A stretch of 64,000 bases of DNA from Taudactylus pleione. Lineage: Eukaryota > Chordata > Amphibia > Anura > Myobatrachidae. A model generated the notes under the pieces. It ran no database searches and had not been told where the DNA came from. It saw only the letters and a program-made list of their open reading frames with translations. Positions 22,870 through 34,924 of the stretch are shown here, one piece after another (position 1 is the first letter of the stretch; each line of letters begins with the position of its first letter). Location of the stretch: NCBI GenBank assembly GCA_031769625.1, contig JAUIMM010000040.1, forward strand, positions 9,984,501-10,048,500, read 5' to 3'. The position numbers were made by a program, and so were the translations under genes.

Positions 22870-23557
22870 TGTCACAACTCTCGGATGGATTATGGATGCG
22901 GCCCGTATTTAGGGAGTTGGCTAGACCTGTGCCTGAGGCGCGGAGTCTAATGTGCTGGCGGTATTCACCAGGGACCCTCGCAAGAAGGTATGGACTTGGC
23001 TGCGTCCGACACACAGGTCACGTCCCTCAGGATAGGTTCCCTTATACAGGTGCTGGTAAACTCAGGACGCAGTGGAGAACACGTATTGCTTAGTCGACAG
23101 GCCGGGTCAAAACCAAACAGACTAGATGGTACCAGGAAGCAGGCATATACAGGTCACAGGGGATAGCCGAGGTCAAAACCAGATGTCAGATGCAGTACCA
23201 GTGGTCAGGCGAAATCAGGGTCGCAAAACGAAGCCAAGGTCAGAAACAGGTAATGGAGCAACACAGGAACGCTGGAGTATGGTAAGTGAGTCTATACTCT
23301 GGCACCTATGTGCTGCCAGAGACTCCCTCTTATAGGGAGGACTTGAAATCTCGCACCAAACGCTAATCACGTTTGGCGAGCCTGCCCCTTTAAATCTTGC
23401 AAGGACGGCGTGCGCGCTCCTAGGAGAGCCGCGGCCACCTGTTACAGCCGCTGGAGGGAGCCAGAAGCGTTGGCAGTGGGCACCCTGGACTCCTCGCCCG
23501 CTGCGTAACAGACCAGTGTCGCTGGACCTGGTAAGTGCACCCCGACGCACTGTGACA
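22870..23557. repeat. Solo LTR (retrotransposon)
   Basis: 688 bp beginning TGTCACAACTC and ending CACTGTGACA, the TG...CA form of a long terminal repeat. Flanking AAACC and AAACG fit a 5-bp target duplication with one change. Body segments GGCTAGACCTGTGCC, GAGTCTAATGTGCTGG and GGTATTCACCAGGGACCC match, with changes, the same-order segments of the element at 49,011, so the two are one family. No internal retroviral genes lie next to it, hence a solo LTR left by recombination. Confidence 0.65.
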
Positions 23558-23671
23558 AAACGGAAATAAGAAGTTTTCATTCTTCTATGAATCGCTCTCA
23601 CAATACTAGTGTATAGGAAAGAGATTCTAACACTAATCAGGGGCACCTCTGGAGAAATCTTAGACTTATTA

Positions 23672-24562
23672 GTAGTCTATTCGGCAAGAGTGACGATGTT
23701 GCCCAGAATATTATCGGGCAACATCCTCACAAGTTTTTATCAAGTATGATAAAATATGTCTGCTATTCAGCAATATTTTGAGCACGGACAGCGGTTGCGG
23801 TAACACGCTGTCCCTGCGATGTCACAGAAGAGATTGTTTTCGGGATTCCAAAAACAATCCCTTCTGTTTCTTCTTCTGCGCATTCTCAGTCATGTGCTAC
23901 GGAACAGTCTCCATCCCTGCTTGCGGTGACCGCCGACGGGGTACCGTAAGTACATCTCCAGCCTGTCCAAATTGATTGACATGTATATACAGGCTTTATA
24001 CTAGCTTGTATACATGTATATTTATGTGTTTTTATATTTAACATTTACATATAAATGTTAAACACTGTACAATCGCACATAAATATACATGTATACAAGC
24101 TAGTATAATGCCTGTATATACATGTCAATCACTTTCGGCAGCTTTAACAGGATCTAGGTGGACTTACTTGTCGGTGATCACCGGGAAGCAGGCATGGAGA
24201 CTGGGCGGACTTACAAAATGCTACAAGGACTTATGGGAAAATTTCTCTCTGTCCCTGCAGTTTTCAGGATATTTAAGTATTTTCTTCATATAAAGACATC
24301 CTGAGATGGCGTTATATACAGTAAATATTTATTGAGTGATTTAACACTTTTTGCTTTGCTGAATAGCAAAAAGCGTTAAAGTACTGTAGAGATCAATGGC
24401 TGATCCCCACAGTGCGGTACTCAGAGAGATGGGAATTAGTGGCGAAGATAATTGCATTATCTTCTCCATTATCCCATTGCTGAATAGGGGATTTACATAA
24501 AAAATACGGAAATCATAGTTTCCATATTTTTTATGTAAAAAAATCAATACTGAATAGACCCC
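23672..24562 (+). mobile_element. 0.9-kb Harbinger-like MITE, TCTATTCAGCAA family, copy 1
   Basis: Left end GTAGTCTATTCGGCAAGAG (mutated) and right end TACTGAATAGACCCC. It carries a roughly 155-bp hairpin at 23,970-24,130 built from GACATGTATATACAGGC and its complement, and a smaller one, GATGTTGCCC...GGGCAACATC. A second copy in opposite orientation is at 34,925-35,788; the two share ACAGCGGTTGCGGTAACA and AACAATCCCTTCTGT. Frames of up to 65 codons in this stretch are not conserved between the copies. Non-coding. Confidence 0.7.
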
Positions 24563-25009
24563 TGTATGGTTTACCTGTACCTGAATATGACGAAGCAGTA
24601 AAAAGCCCTGTTTTCAGGAGTGCTTTGTGAAACAGGGCTTTTCACTTTTACATGAATAGATCCCTTAATCTTAAAGTTTTTACCTCTAATGCACAATTCT
24701 CACAATCTGATAGGTCCTCTACGGTTTCTACAACCCCTGCTCCATTCTACTGTACAAAGATACATTGGTTTTATACATATCTGTGTATAAATGGGTAATA
24801 TTTATATTACAAAATGTATGTGCTTGTTTGCTTAAAATAAAATCCTGGAATGTAATACAATGGAAAGAGCACACATGTTAATCAGTATTGAATTTATGAC
24901 TGTCTTTATCGTTGAGAAAAAATAAGCAGTTTGGAATCTTAAAATATCTATAAAATCAGGTTTATCTCCTAATTGAAAGAATCATTGTTTGGAAAGTAAT
25001 GCTATAGGC

Positions 25010-25204
25010 CAGTGATTTTCAAACTCTGTCCTCAGGACAGGTCACTTTTTCCAGGTCACCCAGCAGGTGCACAGGTGTATTCATTACTTGCCGGCACATT
25101 TTAAAAACTCCACAGGTTGAGCTAATTATTTCACGTGATTCTGTGGGGAGACCTGGAAAACATGCACTGTTTGGGATCCTGAGTGCTGAGTTTAAGAACC
25201 TGTG
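25010..25204. mobile_element. hAT MITE
   Basis: 195 bp flanked by a perfect 8-bp duplication CTATAGGC (25,002-25,009 and 25,205-25,212). The ends CAGTGATTTTCAAACTC and GAGTTTAAGAACCTGTG are degenerate inverted copies. The inner part has CCAGGTCACCCAGCAGGTGC and ACCTGGAAAACATGCACTG. A sister copy is at 32,977-33,178. Confidence 0.9.
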
Positions 25205-25212
25205 CTATAGGC

Positions 25213-26105
25213 TGCATTTTGACTTTTTTTTTTTAATAAACTGTTCACAACCTTCTAGTAGAAATCATATCCTGATTTACACTAACAGCAGTGTTTGGGC
25301 TCTGTACATAAAGTTATTTGACTGATATATGAGAGCTGCGTAAGTGAAAGCACAAGGCAGATGATTCATAACTGAACAGTGAGGTAAAATGCAGTAGCAA
25401 CAACTTTCCTCAAGATGGAACTTTCCTACCAAGTAACATTTCCACATTAAACTCTCTGCTACTTCACAAGCCAGTGCACAATTATGTTAACCTGGGAATC
25501 AATATAGAATTTATTGTACATGTTATATAATATTTAATAATTAACTGTTTAGCTCAAACTTCTTTTTATTGGTTATGCAATAAGGCAGGTGTTTGATGCG
25601 TGATGCCTTTTACATATATATTAATTAGCATGCAGGATTATTAGCCATACCCTGTAATGTCAGAGAGCAGATGTTCACAAAATAAAATCTCTTCAATTAT
25701 GACACAGTTGGATAAAGGGCGCTACATCGAATCATTCAGACTAATGTGCACATTTCACAAAACAAGGGTATGAACTACGGTAATAACAGTCTGCAAAAAT
25801 ATTATATAGATATTAGCTCTAATCGGGATTGATGTCATAATTATTATCAAGTCGTTAAGCATAACTGTCAGCCCTGGTGCCAAATTGCCAATAGCAGATT
25901 TTGCGACCAGAACCTATATTTTATTTCCCTTTCCAAGCAATTAGAAAACGTATGGTTATTTTTTTCCTTTTCTCCTGGCATGCTCACAGTACTACATGTA
26001 CTAATTAATAATTAAACAATGAAAAGCCCACAGTGTGGTAATTGCGAGATTTGTTCAGGGCTTGAAATGCATATATCTTATTAAAAAAGAAAAAAAAAAC
26101 TCTGA
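25213..26105. other. AT-rich unique-looking sequence
   Basis: No repeat ends recognised. It lies directly upstream of the GC-richer, exon-like block at 26.1 kb. Poly-A runs at 26,082-26,125. Confidence 0.4.
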
Positions 26106-26528
26106 AAAACAAAACCAAAAAAAATCATCACCGAGAGATATTGCAGAACGGATAGAGGCATAGAGACGACACCGTGGCACCGAGACAACGTTGTCGCCTA
26201 CATCCTTTACGATAACAGGGGAGCCTTTGTCATACAGTCCCCGTGCCTGCCTCTCGTTTGTGGATTTGGCTACAATCGTTCCCTATTGTTGCCAGCTAAC
26301 TTGAGGGGATGCTTTCCTTGTCCGTGTTCAGGGTGAACGTCTGCTAAGAGGTGGATTAGGAGAGTTAGAAGACCAATAGCTGCCAGTGGGAGTATTTGCT
26401 ATTCACATGGAAGAGGCTCTGGTCTAGCATCCTCTTTCAGCACCACGGACAGCTACAAGTGCGGCACCCAGGAGCACAGCCAGCAAGCCCGGCACTCTCA
26501 GGGCAATGCAGCCGCTGGGCGCGGGAAG
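26106..26528 (+). other. Candidate host 5'UTR and first coding exon
   Basis: A block with higher GC and CpG content than the AT-rich sequence on both sides, and no transposon ends. It closes with ATG CAG CCG CTG GGC GCG GGA AG (26,506-26,528), directly followed by GTAGGT, a good splice donor. That would encode MQPLGAG and continue in phase 2 into an exon outside what I can identify. Two short upstream frames precede it: 26,309-26,347 (12 codons) and 26,407-26,427 (6 codons), as is common in 5'UTRs. No TATA box is obvious. No downstream exon was found, so the gene identity is unknown and this could be chance. Confidence 0.3.
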
Positions 26529-26530
26529 GT

Positions 26531-29500
26531 AGGTCCCCACATTCTAATAATGATATACACTAGTAGTGCACAAGGATATGCTAATTTATATTGCATCTAT
26601 TCTAGCGCATCAACTTGCAGCGGGTCTATAAAGTCTACAATCCTGCAGACCTGATGTGTGCAGCATATACAGAAGTGCATTAAGTGCTGCTAATTATTTG
26701 TTCTATGCATTTATACGATTACTGTTCTCCTTCTTCTAATTATGTTTAACACGGAATTTTAATCAGCTAATTACTGGGATTAGAAACCCTGTGTTTTTGA
26801 TACGATGTTAGTATCAGGAGCGTTTTGGATGTACACCTGTCGGGCTGATGCAGCGACCCTCGGGGACTTCCCATAAGAAAAGCCGTAAAAGTGGGAGTTT
26901 GGGCGAAGGGCAGTACTTGTCATTTCAGAATAGAGTTTGAATGATATCACATTTATAAGCAAGTCTTTATTTCAGCACCATGAGTGACTCAACTGGTATA
27001 ACAAGCATACATTGCAGAACTGATATTATGCAGCTTCCACAAACGACACAGCTAATTATTACATGCTATTATTTCCACTCGCTTTTTTGTTAATAAGGAC
27101 GTGGTGCAGTTTTCTTGCACCAGTTCGCTCCTCCTTTGCAGCCTTGTTAAACATACCCTAAAGTGACTATGATGGGGACACCTCTGAGGAGTAAACAAGC
27201 TGAGGGGAGTCTTTTACGCAGTTTTGTTGTTTATCACTCAAGCTGATATATTTTACCTCTCACACACAATAGCATTGTGTATATTGTTTGATGACACAAT
27301 TTCCTATTTAGAGAAGTAGTTACGAGTATGTATATATATATATATATATGTTTATTTTTAGTTTAAGATAAAATTAATTCTGAAGTGTTGTCGCGTGTTA
27401 TAGTTAAGGCTTTTTAATTGGCATTTCAATATGTGAAATCACTTCTAGGGATATGATAGCACTTAATCATCCAATTCATTCTGCGACGTCTCCTACTTGA
27501 TTTTAGGTTGGAAACTAAAAGCTTCAAACTTTGTCATCGGATATTCCAGTACTGAAATGTTAATTTATATGTACAGAAAAATAATATTACCCCTACCACC
27601 TCTTTGTCTTATTGATATGTTTGATTCTACGTGCATTGTTAGGGAGCTCCCAAAAAGATGAAAGGTGAAATGATTTTGGAATGTACTGTATAGACTGAAG
27701 AGATCCCTGTTAGCAACAGTGAACAGAAATCCATCTGCTCAGCAGAATAGCGTGTAGATCCCCAGAGGCTTGTTCAGCTAGTGAAAATATAATAGAATCA
27801 CACAATGTCTGACACATACTATTTTGTGCAAATGAAATACATTTTTGTAAATCTTTTATCTAAAAATAACTTCCTGTGATGCTGGGAATCCTTTTTGCTA
27901 TGTATATGCTGGACTGCTGGACTGTGTGCCTGGGAGGTGCTCAGAGAGTAGCGTAACCCTTTAGGATTTAAAATGTTCTCCCTGTATTGAAAATGTTCTC
28001 TCTGTAGCACAACATGCAGCAGGAGACATTTGACAGTGTGATTTTTCAAACTTAATATATACCACAGAATAGAATGTAATCAAAATCGATTACCAATGTA
28101 ACTAGCATACAAGGAAGGGTGCACCTGACATTCATGCTTCCAATACCTGTGACCTTTAGAATAGGGCTTATTGGAAGAATATTACAGCTTCATTGAAAAA
28201 GATGGGTGGTGCATTAAACTGTCTGTTAGGAATGATGTGGACATAAAATACATACACTGATCTTTATAGTGTGAGCTAAACCATTTATTAGGATTTATGA
28301 TTCCACATGTAATAATGGATAGATTTTAGTGTGTGTGTTTGATTAAAAATGGAAGATGTGAGGATTCCAATTTCTCTCCATGGACAAAAGAGCAGAACAT
28401 TGAGAGATTCTGAATCCTGGTCCTTTTGATGGATAAATGCTAACATTTTCTGACAAGTCTTGCACTTTGATATCTGTACTGTTGAATAAAATGTGAACAA
28501 AACACTTTTTGTGATGATGTATAGCTTGTACTTTTCAACATAAAGCCTGCAGAGGGTGAATTAGTTGTATTTGGACCTCTAAGCTTATCAGATAAATAGA
28601 TTTAGGGTTTGATTCTGGCTAGTACAGGGCTTTGGAAGTAGGAAGATACACATGACTATTGTCATTTTACATGAAAAAATCAATAGTTATAGAGCATTTT
28701 GTTCTTCTTAGAAAACCTTTGTTGTACTCAATGGATTAGTTACATTGGCAGTTTACAAGTCCATTGAACTAATAGTACAGATAATGGAGGGGATATCTCT
28801 ACCTAAATAAATGTCCCTGATAATTAGCATAGCAAGATACCAAAAACCAAATAATTAACTTTGTTGAATCCATTATTCATTCATTTCGATTCACATTGGC
28901 ATACACAGGTCCCAATGATCTCCATGAAAGTTAAATCCATAGAATGGAGCAGGGTAAACAGCGTGATACAGCCGTGAATGTTATTTCATGGTGATTACAT
29001 GCCATTTAATTTTAGTAGTGGTGTGTGCTATGCTCAGATTACAGTGATACAAGACATATGCAGTGTTTTGTGCTCCAATATTCATGAGCTTGCTTTTATA
29101 TCTAACTCATCATAATTCTTCACATAAGCACACAAACTATATGTTTCACACTGTCTACAGTATTGTCACCGCTGGTTTATGGCATTAACATGCCTTGGTT
29201 CTATTATATTTAGACTTTGCTATTTGAAGAGGTAGTTTTTAATTACAAAAATATACAATTGAAATATATGGTATGTTATTGATTTGGCCAAATCTACCAC
29301 TGTGTCGTAAGAGTCATGTTTTGCTCTATAGTCTTATATTGCATTTTGGATGCACACATGCACTAGAATAAAACCATTAAATAAAATATGAATTATAAAT
29401 GCTTATAGTTATCAAGTATTTTCCACAATCAGTAAAGTGTTATATAACTCCATATGTTTTTTTTGTTTGCTATATATTCAAAAGACGCAGGGTCCAGCCC

Positions 29501-29590
29501 CACATACATATACATATTATATTCATATATATATATACATATATATTCCGTTCAACACAATATAAAAGTATATACTATATAACAATAATA
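26531..29590. other. Largely unique, AT-rich sequence (possible intron)
   Basis: Three kilobases without a recognisable transposon end, unusual for this window. A (TA)n run lies at 27,327-27,351. If the block at 26.1-26.5 kb is a real first exon, this would be its first intron and may hold conserved non-coding elements. No protein-like frame is seen. Confidence 0.4.
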
Positions 29591-29593
29591 AAA

Positions 29594-31113
29594 TATAAAG
29601 AAAGAAAGAAAGAAAGAAAAAAAAATGCTGCAATGGTGAGAAAAATATATATTAAGTGATGGTGCTTGATAGACCAATTAAATACCGGCTTCTTCTGTCT
29701 ATATATAAAAAACATTTATTTCAAAAACACGTGCAATATAAGATTATTAATATGAGTAGTACATTCCCAATACTGCTGCCAATAATGGATAATGAGTTAG
29801 TAACAAATGCACAACCTATGCACATACAATGTGTCCTATTTAGTTGTATGGCTTATGCACTCATAATGAACACTGCTCATCAGAAGATAATCAGTCAGAT
29901 CTCCATTGATATTCTCCACAGAGCAATGAATATGCTGGATCAGTAGTAATAGGATGTCACTTGAGTAGTATAAAATCACAGCAATTCCAGAGATTAGTTA
30001 GTATTATTCTCCACTGGAATATTCCCCAGTGGACAGATTCTGATGCCGGGCTGTATTTAATTAAAAGTATAGTACCTGCATACACGGTTGCTCATATAAC
30101 ACTTGTCGTTAGTAAATAGTGTGCAGCACTGATTGTCTCGGGCCAGGTCTCGCTGTGCCCGATCTTACAGCACTTCAGCCGCGGGAGTGGCGGAGCAGCT
30201 GTGGATGGCAGATATCAACTGGTATGAATGGCAAGCCTGCTTGTACATCCTGTTTATGGCAAGGACCTCAGCTAACAGCCACACCCTTCACTGATGCTTG
30301 TCCACAGGGAGAGAGGAGCAGCTAGTCCACTGTAAGTTAGAATGATGGCAAGTCCGCAGACGGGCAAACAGAAGATCAAGGCTGGTGAGCAGTGAGATTA
30401 ATGCAGCAGTAACACAGAGAGACCCATATCAACTAGTTTCACTTCTATTCAGGAACCTTTTGAAAAAGGTCCTTGCCACTCACAGGACGTAGAAGCAGGC
30501 TTGCCATTCATACCAGCTGATACTCCTGCGGCTGAAGCACTGTAAGATCGGGCACAGTGAGACCCGGCCCGGAACAATCAGTGCTGCACTCTATTTACTA
30601 ACTACAAGTGTTATATGAGCAGCCGTATATGCAGGTGCTATACTTTTAATTGTATACAGCCCGGCATCAGAGTCTGTCCATTGGGGAATATTCCAGTGGA
30701 GAATCATACTAACTACTCTCATGAATTGCTGTCATTTTATACTACTCAAGTGACATCCTATTACTACTGATCCAGCATATTCATTGCTCTGTGCAGAATA
30801 TCTATGGAGATCTGACTGATTATCTTCTGGTGAGCAGTGTTCATTATGAGTGCATAAGCCATTCACCTAATAGGATACATTGTATTTACATAGGTTGTGC
30901 ATTTGTTACTAACTTATTATCCATTATCGCCAGCAGTATTGGGAATGTACTACTGATATTAATAAACTTATATTGTATGTGTTTTTGAAATTAATGTTTT
31001 TTATATATAGTCAGAAGAAGTCTGAATTTAATTAGTCTATGAAGCACCATCACTTAATATATATTTTTCTCACCAATGCAGCACAGTTTTCTTTTTTCTT
31101 CCTTTCTTTATAC
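29594..31113. repeat. Long inverted repeat, arms near 650 bp (foldback element)
   Basis: The left arm, about 29,594-30,268, is matched in reverse complement by about 30,468-31,113, with a 200-bp spacer. Examples: TATATATTAAGTGATGGTGC against GCACCATCACTTAATATATA; CAGTAGTAATAGGATGTCAC against GTGACATCCTATTACTACTG; GGCAAGCCTGCTTGTAC against GTAGAAGCAGGCTTGCC. Similarity looks near 90% with small indels; ends are AT-rich, with an AAAG microsatellite on the left arm only. A 96-codon frame on the left arm is broken on the right arm, so it is not a conserved gene. No target duplication was recognised. Confidence 0.8.
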
Positions 31114-32110
31114 TTATAGTAATTACTATGTACTGCCAGGTGGCTACTGGCATTAAAATTAGCAGCAGCACATGGTGATGTTTACATAATCTATTGATTG
31201 ATCATTGTATGCAGATATATCCCACTAAATATAAGTATATAGCCAGTGGTTGTCTAGCGCCAGGTTTTAGCAGCTTAGGTGTTACCAACAGCTGATATCC
31301 ATGTTCCTTTGTAATAATAAAATATACTTTGTGTAAAAGTAATGTAAAAATGTAAGTATAATCAAAAAATGGCTATAAATAATAAAGAAAATAGTTTGGC
31401 TCCCTAAGGCACATTGCATCAGTTAATCTCAAAGAGGGTTCATATGGTTGTTTTACATACTATAAAGTAACACCCTCGCCCACTGCTTCAGTCTTTGGCA
31501 GTGGATGGCATTCAGTTATGCATATTGCCCTGGGGGTCTAGCCTATTTAAAAATTACCCTGGGCACTCTGATTGAGAAGGGGGTTCTTGCCTAATATAAT
31601 TCTGGATTCTGAACATATGCACAGTATTAGATTGCAAATCAAATGGACCAATGTAGAATATCATGTACAGTAACCATGTACAGTATTGTTCTCAGCTAAC
31701 ATTCTACATCAATTACATATATGGTATAGTTATATTGCTTTCAAATACTATGCCCTCATCATTCACTGCACTATAATAAAAATCTCAATGGTTTCTCTCT
31801 ACATCCATTGTTTAGAAACTACCCCTGAAAATACACTATATTAAACACAAATACAACTTTACTAATTTACATTTAATTTTCCATATTACACATGCTTTAT
31901 AAAACAATGTTTGTAAATCATTTTTTTCATATCAAATGTCTAACACTGAATTTTTTTATTAAATACATTTTTTAAATGATAATTCATATTATTTTGCTTA
32001 ACTCTAATTATTGCTACACAGACATATGTTGCTTTTTAAAAAATATGTTTAACTGAGAAATATTTATTACAAAAATGAAACTGACATATTGTATATTTAA
32101 ACAAAAAAGA
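31114..32110. other. AT-rich intergenic sequence
   Basis: No features recognised beyond short A/T runs. Confidence 0.4.
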
Positions 32111-32127
32111 AAAAAAATCCCCCCCCC

Positions 32128-32640
32128 CAGCACACTGCAAGAGACCAGCAAGGTCAGCATGATAATAGATTTTCAGAGATCTTTGTGCATATATTTGCAA
32201 AAATATGTTTAAGCACTGGGCCGCTTCATGGCGTCTCTGTACCGGTGTCCCTAACACTACGTAATAATTGTGCCCATTTTGGGTCATATAATTGCTTATT
32301 GTTACGCCACATGATAATAGCACATACATTACTATATCTAAGCTAATAGCCAACTCACCCTTAGGTACCCCAGAATCCTCCAAATAGCACCACAGGAACC
32401 AGCACACCCACCCAATGCTGGTCCCATGCAAGCCTTTGAGAACAGTAATATAAAATAGTGGCTGCTCAGATCAACTTAATGGTATCTCACAGGAGCTTGA
32501 AAAAGGGAGGAGTTGTTACTCCTAGAAAAAAAGAAAATAATTTCCCCCCAGCACATTGCAAGAGACCAGAAATAAGATTTGAATACTACATGATAATATA
32601 AATCCAGAGATCTTTGTTGCATATATTTGCAAAGATTATC
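32128..32640. repeat. Pair of direct repeats about 95 bp long
   Basis: CCCCAGCACACTGCAAGAGA at about 32,126 recurs as CCCCAGCACATTGCAAGAGA at about 32,546. Each is followed by a match through AGAGATCTTTGT and GCATATATTTGCAAA, ending near 32,215 and 32,635. The copies lie 420 bp apart. This is a local duplication or the remains of a short direct-repeat element; no TG...CA ends were seen. Confidence 0.55.
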
Positions 32641-32641
32641 T

Positions 32642-32963
32642 CAGAGGTGTCACCAGGCGTAGTGACACCCAGAACGCACTGTAGCGCAAAGTGCGTGCGG
32701 CCAAAAATGGGGTATGGTCTAGCAAAGGGGTATGGCCTATCAGGAAATCCCGGTAGCATCACTCCGGGGGTGTCCCAGCATCACCGGAGATGCTGGGTTG
32801 CCCCCGGAGACTAGTGCCAGCACTGTCGGCTCCTCCTCTGTGACAGATGAATGTGACACTGCAGCACTCAGCTCCTGTCACTGAGGTGGAACCGACATTT
32901 TGGTGTCACCCACTCCGAGGGTGACACCCTGTTGTGGCCTGCACCCCCATTGTGATGCCACTG
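32642..32963. mobile_element. hAT-like MITE with CAGAGGTGTCACC end
   Basis: 322 bp with ends CAGAGGTGTCACCAGG and TTGTGATGCCACTG and flanks GATTATCT and GATTATCA, a 7-of-8 target duplication. The interior is GC-rich with local inverted repeats (TCCGGGGGTGTCCCAGCAT; ATGCTGGGTTGCCCCCGGA). Non-coding. Confidence 0.75.
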
Positions 32964-32976
32964 GATTATCAAATTG

Positions 32977-33178
32977 CAGAGGTTCTCAAACTCGGTCCAC
33001 AGGACCCCACACAGGTCACGTTTTCCAGGTCACCCAGCAGGTGCACAGGTGTATTCATTACTCTCTGACACATTTTGAAAGATCCACAGGTGAAGCTAAT
33101 TATTTCACTTGTGATTGTGAGGAGACCTGGAAACCATGCACTGTGTGGGGTCCTGAAAACCGAGTTTGAGAACCTGTG
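32977..33178. mobile_element. hAT MITE, sister of the 25.0 kb copy
   Basis: 202 bp with ends CAGAGGTTCTCAAACTCGG and CCGAGTTTGAGAACCTGTG and 8-bp flanks TCAAATTG and TCATATTG (one mismatch). The interior CCAGGTCACCCAGCAGGTGC is identical to the 25.0 kb copy. Its left flank overlaps the target duplication of the preceding hAT MITE, so two hAT insertions are only 13 bp apart. Confidence 0.9.
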
Positions 33179-33186
33179 TCATATTG

Positions 33187-34924
33187 TATATGTTGTAAGA
33201 AGATAATCATTTGTAATCAACTTGGGAAAATATACGTTTTAACAGAGTACAGTAAACAATTCGTCTCAAAGCCTCAAACATAATCATTTCTTTCTCTCCT
33301 CACTCCAATTCACACTCTTTCACATACCATTAGCCAGGCCGCATTTACATTTTGTGGCTTCCTATGCTGCGCCAAGTTGTCATGGAATTTAATTGCCCAA
33401 ACCTCAACCCCATCTATATAACAGTAAAAGATGTGTTTTACACTATAATTTAAAATGATCATAGATTTCTTTCATACTAGAAAACATGTATGTCTGACTT
33501 GGTAGAAGTTGAAATGACAGTTTTACTTCTGCCACTATGCACATTCCATCTCAAAGCATGAACCTGCTCATGGGTGCATGGATTTAGTTCCCAGAAGCAT
33601 AACGTGGCCATGTACTTACACATGTGCAATACTAATGTGTTTTGCATCTGCTTGTATTCTGGTAAATGACCATTACAGTTTGTCTCCAAGTTTAATGACT
33701 TGTGTTTAGTCAAAAAAAAAATATTTTCTACAATTAGACCAATACATATTATGCCCCTGCGTATGCCATTATGGTTTTATGAATATAGGCCACTGTACAA
33801 TAATGTTTTGTTTATTACACCTCGTGATTGTCCTTTGCTATCAGTTGCACAGTATAATTATGTGTACAAATGCCAACACGTATGTATGCAAATATTGTAT
33901 GCCATCCTGCTTGCATATGGTTGCAAATGTTTTTGGAGTAAAAGTTAAGCATTCATCTTTATCGCTACTCTGACCAGCATAAATGTTTCTAGTTTACCTT
34001 TAATATTTTTTAGCTAATACTATTTTTAAATAACCCTGCATTTACTGATTTTTATGAGGTCCCAGCAGAGAATACAAAAGGTACATGTCTTAGTCAGTTG
34101 TTTTTTCTTTGTTACTCTATTTGATATTACAACCAAGTAGAGCACAGATATACTTGTAACCTAAAATATGTAATAGAAAAATAACACCTATTACTATATG
34201 TTAGTACAAAGCAAATACATAGTTATGAAATGCTTTAATTTTGTATCGGCACACTAACAGCGAGCAGGCTCACTTAGTGCCCTATATGCTAAATTTCTAA
34301 TATTGATCCATTGTACTAACAATAAACAATATTGTCTAATTCATCAAGAGAATTGCACAGTATATATCAACTATAATTATTTACAATACATACATAGTTC
34401 AGAACCAAATGTAAGGCTTTTCTGTGACCTCTACTAATATAGTAGTAACATTTAGTATTTACAACCGCTACAATAGTGGAATATACTGTATATGTATACT
34501 TTACGAGTTAATTCTACATTGCTGGAAAGCAAGCTTCCATATCCTTCTATTTTAAAAACTTACACTACATTTAACATAAAACATTCCCTATTCCTTCTTG
34601 TTTAATAACATTTTTGAAAAACCTTCTGATTAAATTGCATTGTTACACCTTCTTACATATGCTTTATACATGAGCAGCTTCTATCTTCTTCTTATATCAC
34701 CTTTTTCTCAGAGATTCTACATTTTTCTCAAACCTCATCTCTTTAGAAAAACATATATCCAGAACTCATAAAAGCTCATTCTATTGGTATGTACTCTTAT
34801 AACACAGTCTGATTTTCAATAAACACTCGGCCAATATACATATTTTTGCACCTCATATTTCTATCCCTCTACCTCTATATTGTAACCTCTTTGAGCAGGA
34901 ATCTGTTGCCTCATGTTTGAATTT
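33187..34924. other. AT-rich intergenic sequence
   Basis: No gene seen. 34,870-34,920 (TTGTAACCTCTTTGAGCAGG) resembles a truncated retroposon tail like that at 3.84 kb. Confidence 0.4.

Larger units (their letters stand above)
22620..24664. mobile_element. Harbinger-like element carrying two nested insertions
   Basis: Ends GGGCTCTATTCATGTAC and CATGAATAGATCCC are inverted copies, flanked by a perfect TTA (22,617-22,619 and 24,665-24,667). Inside are a solo LTR (22,870-23,557) and another MITE (23,672-24,562). Removing both leaves about 470 bp, a normal MITE size. Near the right end AAAGCCCTGTTTTCAGG and CACAGG-type complement form a small hairpin. Confidence 0.75.

Noticed and set aside
22870..23557. 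Full retrovirus-like element
   Set aside because: There is no gag, pol or env sequence and no second LTR nearby; only a solo LTR is supported.
23215..23646. 143-codon minus-strand frame
   Set aside because: It crosses the right border of the solo LTR into another repeat; no domain is recognisable.
32036..32431. 131-codon minus-strand frame with QRRHEAAQCLNIFLQ
   Set aside because: It looked slightly protein-like but crosses the direct-repeat segment and poly-C run, with no recognisable family or splice context.
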